Of a stretch of DNA of 64,000 nt, positions 7,654 to 16,747 are shown piece by piece. The notes beneath the pieces are model-generated. The model was not told the origin of the DNA and ran no database searches. It saw only the letters and a list, made by a program, of their open reading frames with translations. The first letter of the stretch is position 1. The number at the start of each line of letters is the position of its first letter. The stretch is from JADMJV01 sp964649085 (GTDB lineage Bacteria > Vulcanimicrobiota > Xenobia > Xenobiales > JADMJV01), in assembly GCA_964649085.1 (NCBI GenBank), contig CAZYPN010000018.1:1-64000 (forward strand), read 5' to 3'. The position numbers and the translations under genes are program-made.

Positions 7654-8766
7654 CTAAGCGGGTAGGGGAGTAACCCCAATTCCGGGTTGATCGGGCAATT
7701 GGATGCGGCCGTCGACGACCTCCATACCGCGGAAGCGGTCGTTGCTGATCAGCAAGGCACCGTCCAGGTCGGCCCAGTCCACCAGCGTCGATAGCTGAGC
7801 CGCCGCCGAAATGGCGCAGGAAGTTTCGGTCATGCAGCCGATCATCGGGCGCATGCCCAGGCTGCGAGCGGTGATCAGCATCTTGTGGGCTTCCCGCAGG
7901 CCGGTGCACTTCATCAGCTTCACGTTGATGCCGGTATATACGCCCCAGGCCTTTTTCACGTCCGGGAGTCGCTGCACGGCCTCGTCGCCCACGATGGGCA
8001 GGGGGCTGCGCTCGCTCAGCCAGGCGTGGTCCTCGAGGTTGTTCTTGTCCATCGGCTGCTCCACCATGACGCAGCCCTGTTCCTTCAGCCAGTGGATCAT
8101 GTCCAGGGCCTGTTGGCGGTCTTTCCAGCCCTGGTTGACGTCTACCCCAAAGGGCACCTGGCTTTCCTGGCGCACGGCCTGGACGATTTCTTTGTCGGTG
8201 CCGCGCCCCAACTTGAGCTTCAGCATTTTGAAGCGAGCGGCTTCGCGGGTTTTCTGGCGAATCACCTCGGGCGTGTCGATGCCGATGGTGAACGAGGTCA
8301 ACGGCGTGCGCCGGGCGTCGTAACCCCAGATGGCGTGCAGTGGCTTGCCCAGCAATCGGCCCACCAGATCGTGCAGGGCGATGTCCACCGAGGCCTTGGC
8401 GGCCGGATTGCCGCTGGCCACCTGGTCGACATAGCTGAGAATGTCGTCCAGCTGAAAGGGGTCCTTGAACTGGCTCAGGTCGAGCTTGCTCAGGAAGGCC
8501 TGCACCGACTCGTGCGACTCGCCCAGATAGGGGGGCATCGAGGCCTCGCCATAGCCCACCACGCCTTCGTGCTCGATTTCGGTGAGCACCACCGGCGTCG
8601 TCGACCGCGACGAGCTGGCCAGTGAAAACACGTGCTTGAGCTGCAGCGTATAGGGACGAAAGCGTAGCTTAAGGCCGCCGCCGGCGGCGGCACGCGAGGG
8701 CCGGGAGCCCAGCGCGGTCAGGCCGGCACACAGCAGACTGCCTTGAAGAAAGTTGCGTCGATTCAT
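7654..8766 (-). CDS. Tat-exported dipeptide epimerase-like enzyme (enolase superfamily)
   Basis: 370 residues. The first 27 residues form a twin-arginine signal (NRRNFLQG, hydrophobic core, SRAAA), so the protein is probably exported folded. The rest is an enolase-superfamily (muconate lactonising subgroup) barrel: KLKLG carries the catalytic Lys pair near residue 190, metal ligands lie in DVNQGW, EQPM and GDE, and the second Lys is in INVKLMK. This arrangement matches L-Ala-D/L-Glu epimerases that recycle murein peptides. Export would place it on periplasmic murein fragments, consistent with the amidase nearby. Substrate is inferred only from family. First gene of an operon with nei. Confidence 0.88.
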   Translation of the reverse strand: MNRRNFLQGSLLCAGLTALGSRPSRAAAGGGLKLRFRPYTLQLKHVFSLASSSRSTTPVVLTEIEHEGVVGYGEASMPPYLGESHESVQAFLSKLDLSQFKDPFQLDDILSYVDQVASGNPAAKASVDIALHDLVGRLLGKPLHAIWGYDARRTPLTSFTIGIDTPEVIRQKTREAARFKMLKLKLGRGTDKEIVQAVRQESQVPFGVDVNQGWKDRQQALDMIHWLKEQGCVMVEQPMDKNNLEDHAWLSERSPLPIVGDEAVQRLPDVKKAWGVYTGINVKLMKCTGLREAHKMLITARSLGMRPMIGCMTETSCAISAAAQLSTLVDWADLDGALLISNDRFRGMEVVDGRIQLPDQPGIGVTPLPA

Positions 8767-8843
8767 AAGGGCGCTGTTCGTCGGGGCCCCTTTGCCTGCC
8801 TTCGTGGGCAGGAACTCGGCGCAGCTCGGGACAAGTTCCGGCG

Positions 8844-11135
8844 GTGAGCAAGTCGGCCAAGATTCTGGTCGTGGAAGATGACCCCAACATGTTGAGTGCC
8901 CTGTGTTCTGTGCTGCAGAGCCAGGGCTACGAGGTGGTCACGGCCACCTGCGCCGAGGAAGCTGTGGCCCTCTCGGCCGCTCAACAGTTTGACCTGATCG
9001 TCACCGACATTCGCATGGGCGAGGTCGACGGCTTGCAGGCGCTGGAAAAGGCCCGTCAGGTGCAGCCCGAGGTGGGGGCGTTGGTGGTGTCGGGCTATGC
9101 CAGCGAGGAAGAAACCCTGCGCGCCGTGCAGCTCAACGTCGGCGGCTATCTGAAGAAGCCCTTCAAAATGAGGGATTTCCTCGAGCACGTCCAGTCGATT
9201 CTCGAACGTCGTCGCGTCGATAACCTGCGTTCCCAGGAAAAAGCCGGCTTTCGCAAGGCCCTGTGGAACTGCTACGACACGCTGCTCCAGGTCATCGACC
9301 TCACGGGCGTGGTGTCCGACCCGGGCACGCTGTTCACGGTTCCCGATCTGGCCTTCCGCATGGCTCAGGCCGCCGGGCTGCCCTCCGAAACCGCCGCCCA
9401 GATCCGTCTGGGACTGGCCCTGCGCCTGTGTTTTCACCTGGGTCCGCTGCAGGACGAGGAGTTTCGCGAGTGTTTGCGCAGCTACCCGGCCCTTTACCGC
9501 ATTGTTACCCAGGGGCAGTTCAGCGAGGTCAGTGGCGACCTCGAGAACGTGCTGCTGCAGTGGGCTGCCCAGAACCAGGACGTTGAGCCGCCGCCTCCGC
9601 TGCTTGCGCTTTATCAGCAGGCCAAGCAGTCCAGCCAGCCCATCCTGGGCGGGGCGGCCGGGCTGGTGGCCAAGCAGGTTTCCCAGCAGAGCCTGCTCAA
9701 CCTGGCCCGCACTCTCGAGCGTGCTGGCGACGGCGTCAACGCGCGCAGGGCCTATGAAGAGATGTGCAAGTACTCGCTGCCTCCTTCCGAGGAAATCGAG
9801 GCTCAAATGGGTCTGGCTCGACTGGCCCTGGGCGAGGGCGAAACCGAGCGGGTGTCTTCGCTTTTCGAGCGGGCCCGCCAGCTGGCCTCCGGTCTCAATC
9901 CCGCCGCTCAGGCCCACCTCACCTTGGAACAGGGGCGCTGGCTCGTGGCCATGGGTTCGCCCCAGGCGCTGGGACAGCTGGAACTGGCGGCGCGTCAATT
10001 CCAGGTGCTCGAACTTGAAGCCGGCGCCGCCGAAGCCCGTCTGGCCCTGAAATTGCTGCAAAACCAGGGCGACCATGATGCCCTACTGCAGTTGTTGTTG
10101 CGCCCCGAATATCGCGCCGAACTGACCCATGCCTCCGAGTGGCTGCTGCCCCTGGCGCTCGAGCGTCAGGCGCGCCCCCCCGAGAGCCTGCGGGCCTGGG
10201 TCAGTCGCAGCTCCCTCGAAGTGGCCCGCCGTTGGGGTCAGCTCAGCGAGGGCGCGCGCATGCACGTGTTGAGTCTGTTTGAAGAGGCCGAGTCGGGCCT
10301 GCCCGAAGAGCTGGTTCGGCCCGCCCAGGACGATGCCGACCCTCAGGTGCGGGCGCGTGCCGCCCGCATGGTGGCTCAACTGGGGGCTCCCAACACCATG
10401 ATGGAGGTCCATTCGCTGGGCTTTTTCGAGGTGTTCACGGGCAGTCGGCGCGTGGCCGAGGCCGACTGGAAAACCCAGAAGGTCAAGTTTTTGCTGGCCT
10501 ACCTCTGCAGCACCGAAGCGGCCACCGAAGACCAGCTCATCGATCTCTTCTGGCCCGACAGCCTCAGTTCGGCCAAGAAAAGCCTTAACCATGCCCTCTC
10601 CACGCTGCGTTCGGCCCTGCGCCCGGGCCTGGGCCAGGAGCCTATCACGCGCGAACGCGGCGTGGTCCGCATCAATGCCCAGGTGCCGTTGTGGCACGAC
10701 CTCAGCGAGCTGGAGAACGCCTGGAACGCGGCCCGCGCCATGCCCGAAGGCGAGGGGCGGGTGGCCTCCTATCGTCGCATCGTGTCGCTCTACCGGGGGC
10801 CCTATCTGGAGGGCTGTTATGCCGATTGGGCCCTGAATCGACGCAAAGAGCTGGAGTCGCGCGTGGCCGAAGCGGCCTTCCTCATCTCCCAGGCGGCCCT
10901 CAACAGCGAGAACGCCCACGAGGCGGTCGAGTTCAGCAACCGGGCCCTGCAGCTCGACCCTACGCGCCAGGACGTACTGTGCATTTCGCTGCGCGGACAC
11001 ATCCTGGCTGGTCGACCGGCGGCGGCGGTGGCCCAATACGAGCAGTATGCCAAGTGGCTCAAAAACGAGTTCGAGGCCGAGCCCACCATCGAGGTCATCC
11101 GCGAGTATCACCGAGCCCGTATGGGCCTCAGTTAG
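8844..11135 (+). CDS. Response regulator fused to a BTAD transcriptional-activation domain
   Basis: 763 residues from a GTG start. Residues 1-120 are a receiver domain with acidic pair VVEDD, phosphoacceptor D55 (IVTDIRM) and Lys in LKKPF. The long middle (about 130-510) is helical, with a stretch vaguely like a degenerate HD domain and a HEAT-like repeat (DADPQVRARAARMVAQLG). The C-terminal 250 residues fit a winged-helix plus bacterial transcriptional activator (BTAD, SARP-type) module: LAYLCSTEAATEDQLIDLFW, then TPR-like helices ending at FEAEPTIEVIREYH. Likely a phosphorylation-controlled transcription activator. It precedes the pseudopilin genes by 43 nt on the same strand and may control them; divergent from the epimerase. 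Confidence 0.88.
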   Translation: MSKSAKILVVEDDPNMLSALCSVLQSQGYEVVTATCAEEAVALSAAQQFDLIVTDIRMGEVDGLQALEKARQVQPEVGALVVSGYASEEETLRAVQLNVGGYLKKPFKMRDFLEHVQSILERRRVDNLRSQEKAGFRKALWNCYDTLLQVIDLTGVVSDPGTLFTVPDLAFRMAQAAGLPSETAAQIRLGLALRLCFHLGPLQDEEFRECLRSYPALYRIVTQGQFSEVSGDLENVLLQWAAQNQDVEPPPPLLALYQQAKQSSQPILGGAAGLVAKQVSQQSLLNLARTLERAGDGVNARRAYEEMCKYSLPPSEEIEAQMGLARLALGEGETERVSSLFERARQLASGLNPAAQAHLTLEQGRWLVAMGSPQALGQLELAARQFQVLELEAGAAEARLALKLLQNQGDHDALLQLLLRPEYRAELTHASEWLLPLALERQARPPESLRAWVSRSSLEVARRWGQLSEGARMHVLSLFEEAESGLPEELVRPAQDDADPQVRARAARMVAQLGAPNTMMEVHSLGFFEVFTGSRRVAEADWKTQKVKFLLAYLCSTEAATEDQLIDLFWPDSLSSAKKSLNHALSTLRSALRPGLGQEPITRERGVVRINAQVPLWHDLSELENAWNAARAMPEGEGRVASYRRIVSLYRGPYLEGCYADWALNRRKELESRVAEAAFLISQAALNSENAHEAVEFSNRALQLDPTRQDVLCISLRGHILAGRPAAAVAQYEQYAKWLKNEFEAEPTIEVIREYHRARMGLS

Positions 11136-11178
11136 CGTTCCTTCCAGGAAGATAACGGCCAGTTGAGAATCCTTTCTC

Positions 11179-11655
11179 GTGGAGCGCACTTGGAAACGGG
11201 GATTTTCGCTGGCAGAGGTCATTCTCTGTCTGGGTATTCTTGCCATAGCTCTGGTGATGACCGTCAATCTGTTCCTTAGCGTCCAGCGAGGCGGGGACAA
11301 GAATCGCCACACCGCCACCGGAACTTTGGTGGCCGAGACCGTCATGAACCAGTTCCTCCACGACGTTTATCAAGGGGTTCACCCCACTCTCACCAAGGCT
11401 GCGTTTTTCGGGGCCGATGCCTCGTTATCCGGCAATCTGGTTCTCAGCAACACCGAGTACTTTTATCAGATCGATTACCAAACCGTGGTCAGCACGGCCG
11501 GAACCGATCTGGGAGCAGGCCTTAGTGGCAATCGTCTCAAGGCGGTCCAGGTCACCTGCTGGTGGTGGGGAGTAGCCCCCACCAGCCAGAGGAGCGGACA
11601 GGGTAAGCTCTCGATACAGTTGCGAAAGCTGGTCAATGAGAACGCATCGTTCTAG
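11179..11655 (+). CDS. Pseudopilin (GspI/PilV-like)
   Basis: 158 residues, GTG start. Short positive leader MERTWKR, prepilin-peptidase site G-FSLAEV and then a 20-residue hydrophobic helix (ILCLGILAIALVMTVNLFL) define a type IV pilin-like minor pseudopilin. The globular part is short and ends with an unusual WWWG segment. It would be processed by prepilin peptidase and inserted at the tip of a pseudopilus. The 3' end overlaps the next pseudopilin gene by 20 nt. Class within the GspH/I/J group cannot be fixed by eye. Confidence 0.85.
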   Translation: MERTWKRGFSLAEVILCLGILAIALVMTVNLFLSVQRGGDKNRHTATGTLVAETVMNQFLHDVYQGVHPTLTKAAFFGADASLSGNLVLSNTEYFYQIDYQTVVSTAGTDLGAGLSGNRLKAVQVTCWWWGVAPTSQRSGQGKLSIQLRKLVNENASF

Positions 11656-12415
11656 CCAGAGCGGTCTCAGTCTGGCTGAGCTTCTGCTGGTATTGGCGCT
11701 CTTTTCTGCGGTTTCACTCCTGTTGTTCAGCCTTCTCAACGACGGCTTTCGCCGTTGGCGAACGGCCAACGCTCGCTTCGATGTGCAGAATCGACTGATG
11801 AAATCGATGAACTGGCTCCGCCAGGACTTGGAGAAAGCTTCTGCTACCCAGATCAATCACAAGAGGGTCAGCAACGGTGCGGGCCACGGAGATGCCTTGT
11901 GGTTTCTGTCGGCCGAAGACCCCACCGTCGCCGACCCACAGCTCCGCTTTGTACGAGACCCCTCTACCGGAGCTCCGCGCTGGCAGAGGCAGATTCTCTA
12001 TTACCTGGCTCGACCCACCAATTATGCCGCCTGTTCGGGCGGCATCGCGGCGTCGGTCGATCCTGACACCCGCAACGACTATTTCGCGCCTCACAAGTTC
12101 TTGCTTCGCAAAGTGATCAACACGGCTGCCGACCCCGAGACCCAATCGACACCCGGCGGCATCGATACCTTCGTAACTTTTCCGCTCGATTACAATCTGT
12201 CGACCCTGGCCAGTGAAGCTTCCGTGGAGGCCTGTCGCCTGATTGCCGATCGTATGCTATCCTTCGAAGTGAGCCTTGTGGATCGAACCGTTGAGTTGGA
12301 CCTCAGGGCCGTGTATCTGCAACCTGCAGAAAAAGAGTTGGCCGTGGGCTCGGTTTCGCTCAAAGATACCAAGTTTACGGTTCATCAGAAACTGAGGGTG
12401 GTGCTCAAACAGTGA
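11636..12415 (+). CDS. Pseudopilin (GspJ/PilW-like)
   Basis: 259 residues. Leader MRTHRSSQSG, processing site G-LSLAE, then hydrophobic segment LLLVLALFSAVSLLLFSLLN. Length and domain layout match GspJ/PilW minor pseudopilins; conserved early region WLRQDLEKAS after the helix is typical of the J type. Second gene of a three-gene overlapping block (20-nt overlap upstream, 4-nt overlap downstream), so translation is probably coupled. Confidence 0.85.
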   Translation: MRTHRSSQSGLSLAELLLVLALFSAVSLLLFSLLNDGFRRWRTANARFDVQNRLMKSMNWLRQDLEKASATQINHKRVSNGAGHGDALWFLSAEDPTVADPQLRFVRDPSTGAPRWQRQILYYLARPTNYAACSGGIAASVDPDTRNDYFAPHKFLLRKVINTAADPETQSTPGGIDTFVTFPLDYNLSTLASEASVEACRLIADRMLSFEVSLVDRTVELDLRAVYLQPAEKELAVGSVSLKDTKFTVHQKLRVVLKQ

Positions 12416-14289
12416 AACGACAACGCCGTGGCATCCTGTTAATCATGACCCTGATCATCCTGGCTCTGAGCACGATGCTGATCAGCGCCGGTCTGACGCT
12501 CAACCAGGCTAACTCCAGGGCGGTCAGCCAGGCCGAAGACAGCCAGCTCGCCCAAGCAGCAGCTCAGGCCGGAGTCGAGTATGCCCGTACGCGCCTGCAG
12601 GAAGACCCGAATTGGAAGGGGGGCACGGGCGATTCGGTGGTGGTGAACATGCCCGGCACCCTGTGGGTAAGAGAAAATCGCGGCAATGTTGTCGGAATTC
12701 TTGGGAGCGGTGCACAGAAATCCGTCTTTAGGATTCGCTTCAACTATCAAAATGGCACCTCAGCCCCCAGTGAAGGCCTGTCCAACCCGGCCCCCGAGAT
12801 GTTTCTTCCCATGCCCTACGTGTCGGCCAATAACTTGAATTCGGCCAGTCAGTTGCCGGTATATCGGGCCAACAGCGGTGGCTCCTGGCCCGTAACCGGC
12901 AGCAGCAGTGCGCCCTACGATTGCACCCGATACACGGCTGTCATTGTTTGCGAGGGTCTATCGGGCCCTTCGTTGCTGGAAGTGTCTCCGACAAATCTGA
13001 CGCCGACGATCGGCAACCGAAGACTGTCCCGCAAGGTTGTCGAGGCGTTTCTGGGTCGCGACCTCAATCAGGTGGGCGACTCGCCGATTTATGGGGCCCA
13101 GTCGATCACGATGAATCTTCAAACCGCAGGGCAGGTCAAGGTTCGCAGCTCCGACCACGGCGTGCCCCCCAGGGCACGCACCTTGCGCGACATCTACATG
13201 CAGGATAGCACCAACACTGCGGTTGTAGACATGACCACCAGCGGCGAAGCCTACGTCAACCAGGCCGATGGCGTCATGAAGGTCAACGGTGCCGATTCCA
13301 CGGCGCCCGAAGCGACTCGCGAAGACTCAGCGCCGCGCTTTCCCAAAGTTACCTGGAGTCAAATTGCCAAGGCCCCGCCCAGCAGCACCAATCTGGCGGC
13401 GGGAACTTACGTGTGGAGACGAAGCCCGCGCCGTCTCGATTACTACGCCCAGGAATTCGACCCTGCCGTGGGTCCACCGCCTGCTTCGGTAACTCCCGAT
13501 GCCAGTTACACCAGCTCCAGTGCTCTCGATCCAACCGGCAATATTTCGATGCACCGCAGTCGCTTACGGCTCGAAATCACCGAGGACCTCTATGTTGCTC
13601 CGGTGGGTTCGGTGCGCGGGCTGGCCATCGTGCCTGAGGCCGGCCTGCTGGCCGCGATTGAGAATCGCCCCAACGTGGAATTGGTGAAGCCCAGTGCGTC
13701 CGCACCGGCTCCGATCGTCACTACGCAGGGCGATATCTTTGTGCAGGGTAGTCTGCGGGGCGAGGGCTCAGTGACCACCGAGGGCAACATCACTTTCCAG
13801 GGCACCAGCATCCTGGAGGCCGACCAGAATAGCCGCACGGCTATCTATGCAAAGGGCGACGTCACTCTCGAGCCTCTCCCTGTCGAGATCAGCATGGCCG
13901 GTTCTTACTCCACCGGCAGCGGCAGCGGCAGCGGCAGTGGCGGAAGCGGTGGGGGGGCTCCGGCGATTCCCTTCCTGTCTTCTTTGCCGGCACCGCCTTT
14001 CGGTGCTCCGTCTTTCCGAGACATCGCCTTCTCGGGGCTGTTCTATACTCAGGGCAGCATCCGGGCCAACTTCCCAGGCCCCGATCCCGCCGACCTGTAT
14101 TTTCGTGGCATGGTGGTTGCTTTTGGAGGTGACCCCGACCTTGGTGAGGCTCCTGGGGCTTCGGGTCGCGGGGCGATTGACGTGACGGGGGGCAATGTGT
14201 ATCTCGAGTACGACTCGCGCTATGTCGTAGGAGCCCTTAATCTAACGGGTGCCGCCTTGCTTCACGTTCACAGCTATAATACATTCTGA
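12412..14289 (+). CDS. PilX/GspK-like surface protein with large C-terminal region
   Basis: 625 residues, GTG start overlapping the stop of the upstream gene (GTGA). The N-terminus MKRQRRGILLIMTLIILALSTMLIS has a pilin-like hydrophobic helix with Arg-Gly but lacks the usual Phe-Thr-Leu-x-Glu, as in PilX/GspK proteins. The rest is repetitive beta, Gly/Ser-rich, with a short (GSGSGSGGSGGG) linker near residue 505. Last of the three-gene pseudopilin block. The large exodomain suggests a tip or adhesion subunit. The 3' end overlaps the convergent membrane-protein gene by 53 nt. Confidence 0.8.
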   Translation: MKRQRRGILLIMTLIILALSTMLISAGLTLNQANSRAVSQAEDSQLAQAAAQAGVEYARTRLQEDPNWKGGTGDSVVVNMPGTLWVRENRGNVVGILGSGAQKSVFRIRFNYQNGTSAPSEGLSNPAPEMFLPMPYVSANNLNSASQLPVYRANSGGSWPVTGSSSAPYDCTRYTAVIVCEGLSGPSLLEVSPTNLTPTIGNRRLSRKVVEAFLGRDLNQVGDSPIYGAQSITMNLQTAGQVKVRSSDHGVPPRARTLRDIYMQDSTNTAVVDMTTSGEAYVNQADGVMKVNGADSTAPEATREDSAPRFPKVTWSQIAKAPPSSTNLAAGTYVWRRSPRRLDYYAQEFDPAVGPPPASVTPDASYTSSSALDPTGNISMHRSRLRLEITEDLYVAPVGSVRGLAIVPEAGLLAAIENRPNVELVKPSASAPAPIVTTQGDIFVQGSLRGEGSVTTEGNITFQGTSILEADQNSRTAIYAKGDVTLEPLPVEISMAGSYSTGSGSGSGSGGSGGGAPAIPFLSSLPAPPFGAPSFRDIAFSGLFYTQGSIRANFPGPDPADLYFRGMVVAFGGDPDLGEAPGASGRGAIDVTGGNVYLEYDSRYVVGALNLTGAALLHVHSYNTF

Positions 14290-14902
14290 TTTCGCGCATC
14301 GCTTGAATCTGCCAGTAGGTCGCCCAGGCAATAATTCCCAACCACTTCAACCCGTCTTCTAGCAACATTGCAAATGCGGCGTCCTGGTGAAGCCGGTGGT
14401 GCCTGGGGAGCCAATCGCTTTCCTGTAGCACATCGAGGACCAGAGAACCTCCCAGGCACACCAGTGCGGCTGCCAGCACAAGGCTCCACGCGTGCATGTG
14501 CTGCTGGCGCAGAGAGATTGCCAGGAATACCAGGTAGCAGCAATACAGTCCGGGTTGGACCACGTGGCTGTCGGCTCCCAGCATCGACGGTAGCAGCGAC
14601 TCATGCAGCATCAGGCCGTCGTCAACTCCCAACAGCAGCGTAAACAGGGCCGGTACTAGCAAGCGCGCCCTGGCAGGCTTGTAGTTCATGCAAACCAGCA
14701 AGAGAACCCAACCCGTAACCAACCAGAGTACCACGCCGGAGTTGGAAATCAGGCTGGTCTGAGGAGGCACCCCCGCCAGCGTGGGCAGGTCTACGGTCAA
14801 TCGCTGGATCGTGATCAGGGGCTGTCCGCTGAGCCAGAACAGGCTGATCAGCGGCACAAGCCACACCAGAGCCAGCAAGCCGAAGGCGCGTTGGACAGCC
14901 AT
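14237..14902 (-). CDS. Multi-pass membrane protein of unknown function
   Basis: 221 residues with about six hydrophobic segments (for example LLALVWLVPLISLFWL, VVLWLVTGWVLLLVCM, LVPALFTLLLGVDDGLMLHE, WSLVLAAALVCLGGSLVLDVL). Charged motifs DDGLMLHE and LEDGLKWLG sit at the membrane borders. No family recognised. Starts 3 nt after the stop of the preceding pilin-like gene, so it ends a four-gene minus-strand operon. The 53-nt overlap with the opposite gene is longer than usual but both frames look real. Confidence 0.7.
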   Translation of the reverse strand: MAVQRAFGLLALVWLVPLISLFWLSGQPLITIQRLTVDLPTLAGVPPQTSLISNSGVVLWLVTGWVLLLVCMNYKPARARLLVPALFTLLLGVDDGLMLHESLLPSMLGADSHVVQPGLYCCYLVFLAISLRQQHMHAWSLVLAAALVCLGGSLVLDVLQESDWLPRHHRLHQDAAFAMLLEDGLKWLGIIAWATYWQIQAMREIRMYYSCEREARRHPLD

Positions 14903-14905
14903 GGT

Positions 14906-15361
14906 TCAGTTAGCGTTCTCTTCCCAGCGAATGAACTGGTAGTAGCTCGGGCGGCCCTCGCCCACGTCCAGTTCCACGCGAATTCTGTAGGTGGCAGTGC
15001 TGTTGCGCGGGTGGCCCACGCTGGTCAAAATGATGATTTCGTAGGGCTTTTCCATCCAGCGCCGGTCGATGGTCACCTCGTAGCTGCCCACTTCCTGGTT
15101 GGTGCCGATCTCGTGCACCGGCTCCTCGTAGCTGTATTCATCGTGATAGCGATAGTCGGGCGGCGGAAACAGCAGGTCGTGCTGCAACTTCACCCGGGCC
15201 GTCTCGATGCCGGCCAGGGCCAGCCCCTTGGCGGTGACGGAATCGGCCGCCAGGCGGGCCAACCGATAGCGATGCGACTGCTTGCTGAGGAAGGCCACCC
15301 CCAAAATCAACAGCAGCGCCGTCAGCAGCAGGGCCAGAATGATGGAAAAGCCCCGCCTCAC
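14906..15361 (-). CDS. PilX/GspK-like short pilin-type protein
   Basis: 151 residues from the GTG at 15361, which overlaps the upstream stop (GTGA). N-terminus MRRGFSIILALLLTALLLILG is a pilin-like leader and helix; the following KQSHRYRLARLAADSVTAKG is the helical part typical of PilX/GspK N-termini. The frame is open much further upstream, but only this start gives a pilin-type leader. The rest is beta-strand rich. Third gene of the minus-strand pseudopilin operon 16709-14237. Confidence 0.8.
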   Translation of the reverse strand: MRRGFSIILALLLTALLLILGVAFLSKQSHRYRLARLAADSVTAKGLALAGIETARVKLQHDLLFPPPDYRYHDEYSYEEPVHEIGTNQEVGSYEVTIDRRWMEKPYEIIILTSVGHPRNSTATYRIRVELDVGEGRPSYYQFIRWEENAN

Positions 15362-15903
15362 GGCAGCCGCCCCGGGGTCTGTCGCGATAGGGTGCGGGTT
15401 TGATAGCGCTGGTCGCGCCAGCGCAGCGTCAGCCGATAGAACCCGTCGGCCAGACGTTGCACCTGGAAACTCTCCACCTCGCCCTGCATGCGGATCGATT
15501 CCGAACTGGCCCCGCGCTGCTGGGTGCACAGCAGCACTCCGTCGACCACCTCAAAGCGGCGTGTCAGCAGAAACGCCGGGTCGTCGGAAGCCCAGGGCGA
15601 GCTCTCGGGGGCCAGGCTGGCCGGCAGCCGCGTGGTCGTTTGCAACGGGTCCCAACAGCTCAGCACCAGCCGCGCCGAGCTGCCCGTGGTGGGCTCCACA
15701 ACGCGATGACTGCTACGCAGGAACTGCCCCAGCCGCTCCAGGCTCTGATGGGCGGCCAGGTGCCGGTCGTAGTCGCGGTGGTTGGCGATCTGGCGCTGCA
15801 GGTCGCGCAGGCACAGGTTCATACACAACATCATCACCCCGGCCATCAGCGTGGTCACCATGGCTTCGAGCAGGGTCAGTCCTCGCCGATGTTGCGATGT
15901 CAT
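15358..15903 (-). CDS. Pseudopilin (GspJ/PilW-like)
   Basis: 181 residues from the ATG at 15903, overlapping the stop of the upstream gene (ATGA). Leader MTSQHRRG, processing site G-LTLLEAM, then a hydrophobic helix (VTTLMAGVMMLCMNLCL). This start was chosen over the longer frame because it places the canonical prepilin cleavage site eight residues in. The compact domain with late strand LTLRWRDQRYQ fits J-type minor pseudopilins. Second gene of the operon. Confidence 0.83.
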   Translation of the reverse strand: MTSQHRRGLTLLEAMVTTLMAGVMMLCMNLCLRDLQRQIANHRDYDRHLAAHQSLERLGQFLRSSHRVVEPTTGSSARLVLSCWDPLQTTTRLPASLAPESSPWASDDPAFLLTRRFEVVDGVLLCTQQRGASSESIRMQGEVESFQVQRLADGFYRLTLRWRDQRYQTRTLSRQTPGRLP

Positions 15904-16709
15904 GGCGGAGGAGGGGGCTCCGGTTCCAGGGTCACCACCGACGAGCCGCGCACGATCTGTCCCATGATGCGGGTCTCGGCCTCGACGCTCACGGTGCCCG
16001 AAGCCGCCACCTCGCGTCCCAGGGTATCGTCCCAGCGCGTCTGATTGTGGCTCAGCGTAAAGCTGCGTCCGTCTCGCCGCGGTGTGCTTCCGCTGGCCCG
16101 GCCGCTCAGTCCGCGCACGCGCCACTCAAAGCAGCAGGGCGGTAGTTCACGATTGTTACCATCATAGGCGCGGGCCTGATAGCCACGGCTGCCCTGCCAT
16201 ACCAGCGGCCCGGCGGCTCCGAGCACCTCCACGCGGGCCCCGTCGGCGCGCGGAGTGGGTGGAGCGATCAGCGTCCAGGTTTGCACCCGGCCTACCGGTG
16301 AAGCCAGATCGGGCCCGGCCAACACGCGAACCAGCACGCTGCCCTGCAGCATCGCTCGGGTGTCTCCAGGATGGCGATCGCGCTCGGTCAGCAGGTCGGG
16401 CGACAGCAAGGTCAGCCCCGAGTTTTGCACTGCCACTCGCGCCTGTAGCCCGGGGTGGTTGGGCGAATTGACCAGTCGACCGTTCCAATACGACCAGTCG
16501 CCAGCATAGTTGGCCGGCGTGCGGGCCCACTGGCGAACCTCGTCCATGACCTGATCGGCCAGCGAGGCCGATTCCAACAGCGTTTCCGAGCGCCTCTGGT
16601 AGATCAGAGTGCGTTGCATCAGGGCCGCCACCAGCAGCAAACTCCCCGCCAGCAGGACCAGAGCCACGATAGTCTCCACCAGGGTGGTGGCCTGTCGCTG
16701 CCGCTGCAT
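15900..16709 (-). CDS. Pseudopilin (GspI/PilV-like)
   Basis: 269 residues. N-terminus MQRQRQATTLVETIVALVLL: leader ending in Ala-Thr rather than Gly before TLVE, followed by a hydrophobic helix with the key Glu five residues in. Longer than typical I-type pseudopilins, with an extra beta-rich region and a poly-Pro C-terminus (EPEPPPPP). The missing Gly at -1 could impair prepilin-peptidase processing, though Ala is tolerated in some pilins. First gene of the minus-strand operon; divergent from the GspF gene at 16748 (38 nt apart). Confidence 0.78.
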   Translation of the reverse strand: MQRQRQATTLVETIVALVLLAGSLLLVAALMQRTLIYQRRSETLLESASLADQVMDEVRQWARTPANYAGDWSYWNGRLVNSPNHPGLQARVAVQNSGLTLLSPDLLTERDRHPGDTRAMLQGSVLVRVLAGPDLASPVGRVQTWTLIAPPTPRADGARVEVLGAAGPLVWQGSRGYQARAYDGNNRELPPCCFEWRVRGLSGRASGSTPRRDGRSFTLSHNQTRWDDTLGREVAASGTVSVEAETRIMGQIVRGSSVVTLEPEPPPPP

Positions 16710-16747
16710 CGGGAGGAGTTCCTTGAAAATCGGGTAAAACCCTGGCT

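Noticed and set aside
8763..10076. Minus-strand open frame of 437 codons
   Set aside because: Antisense to the receiver-BTAD gene, which has clear motifs; the reverse translation is low-complexity.
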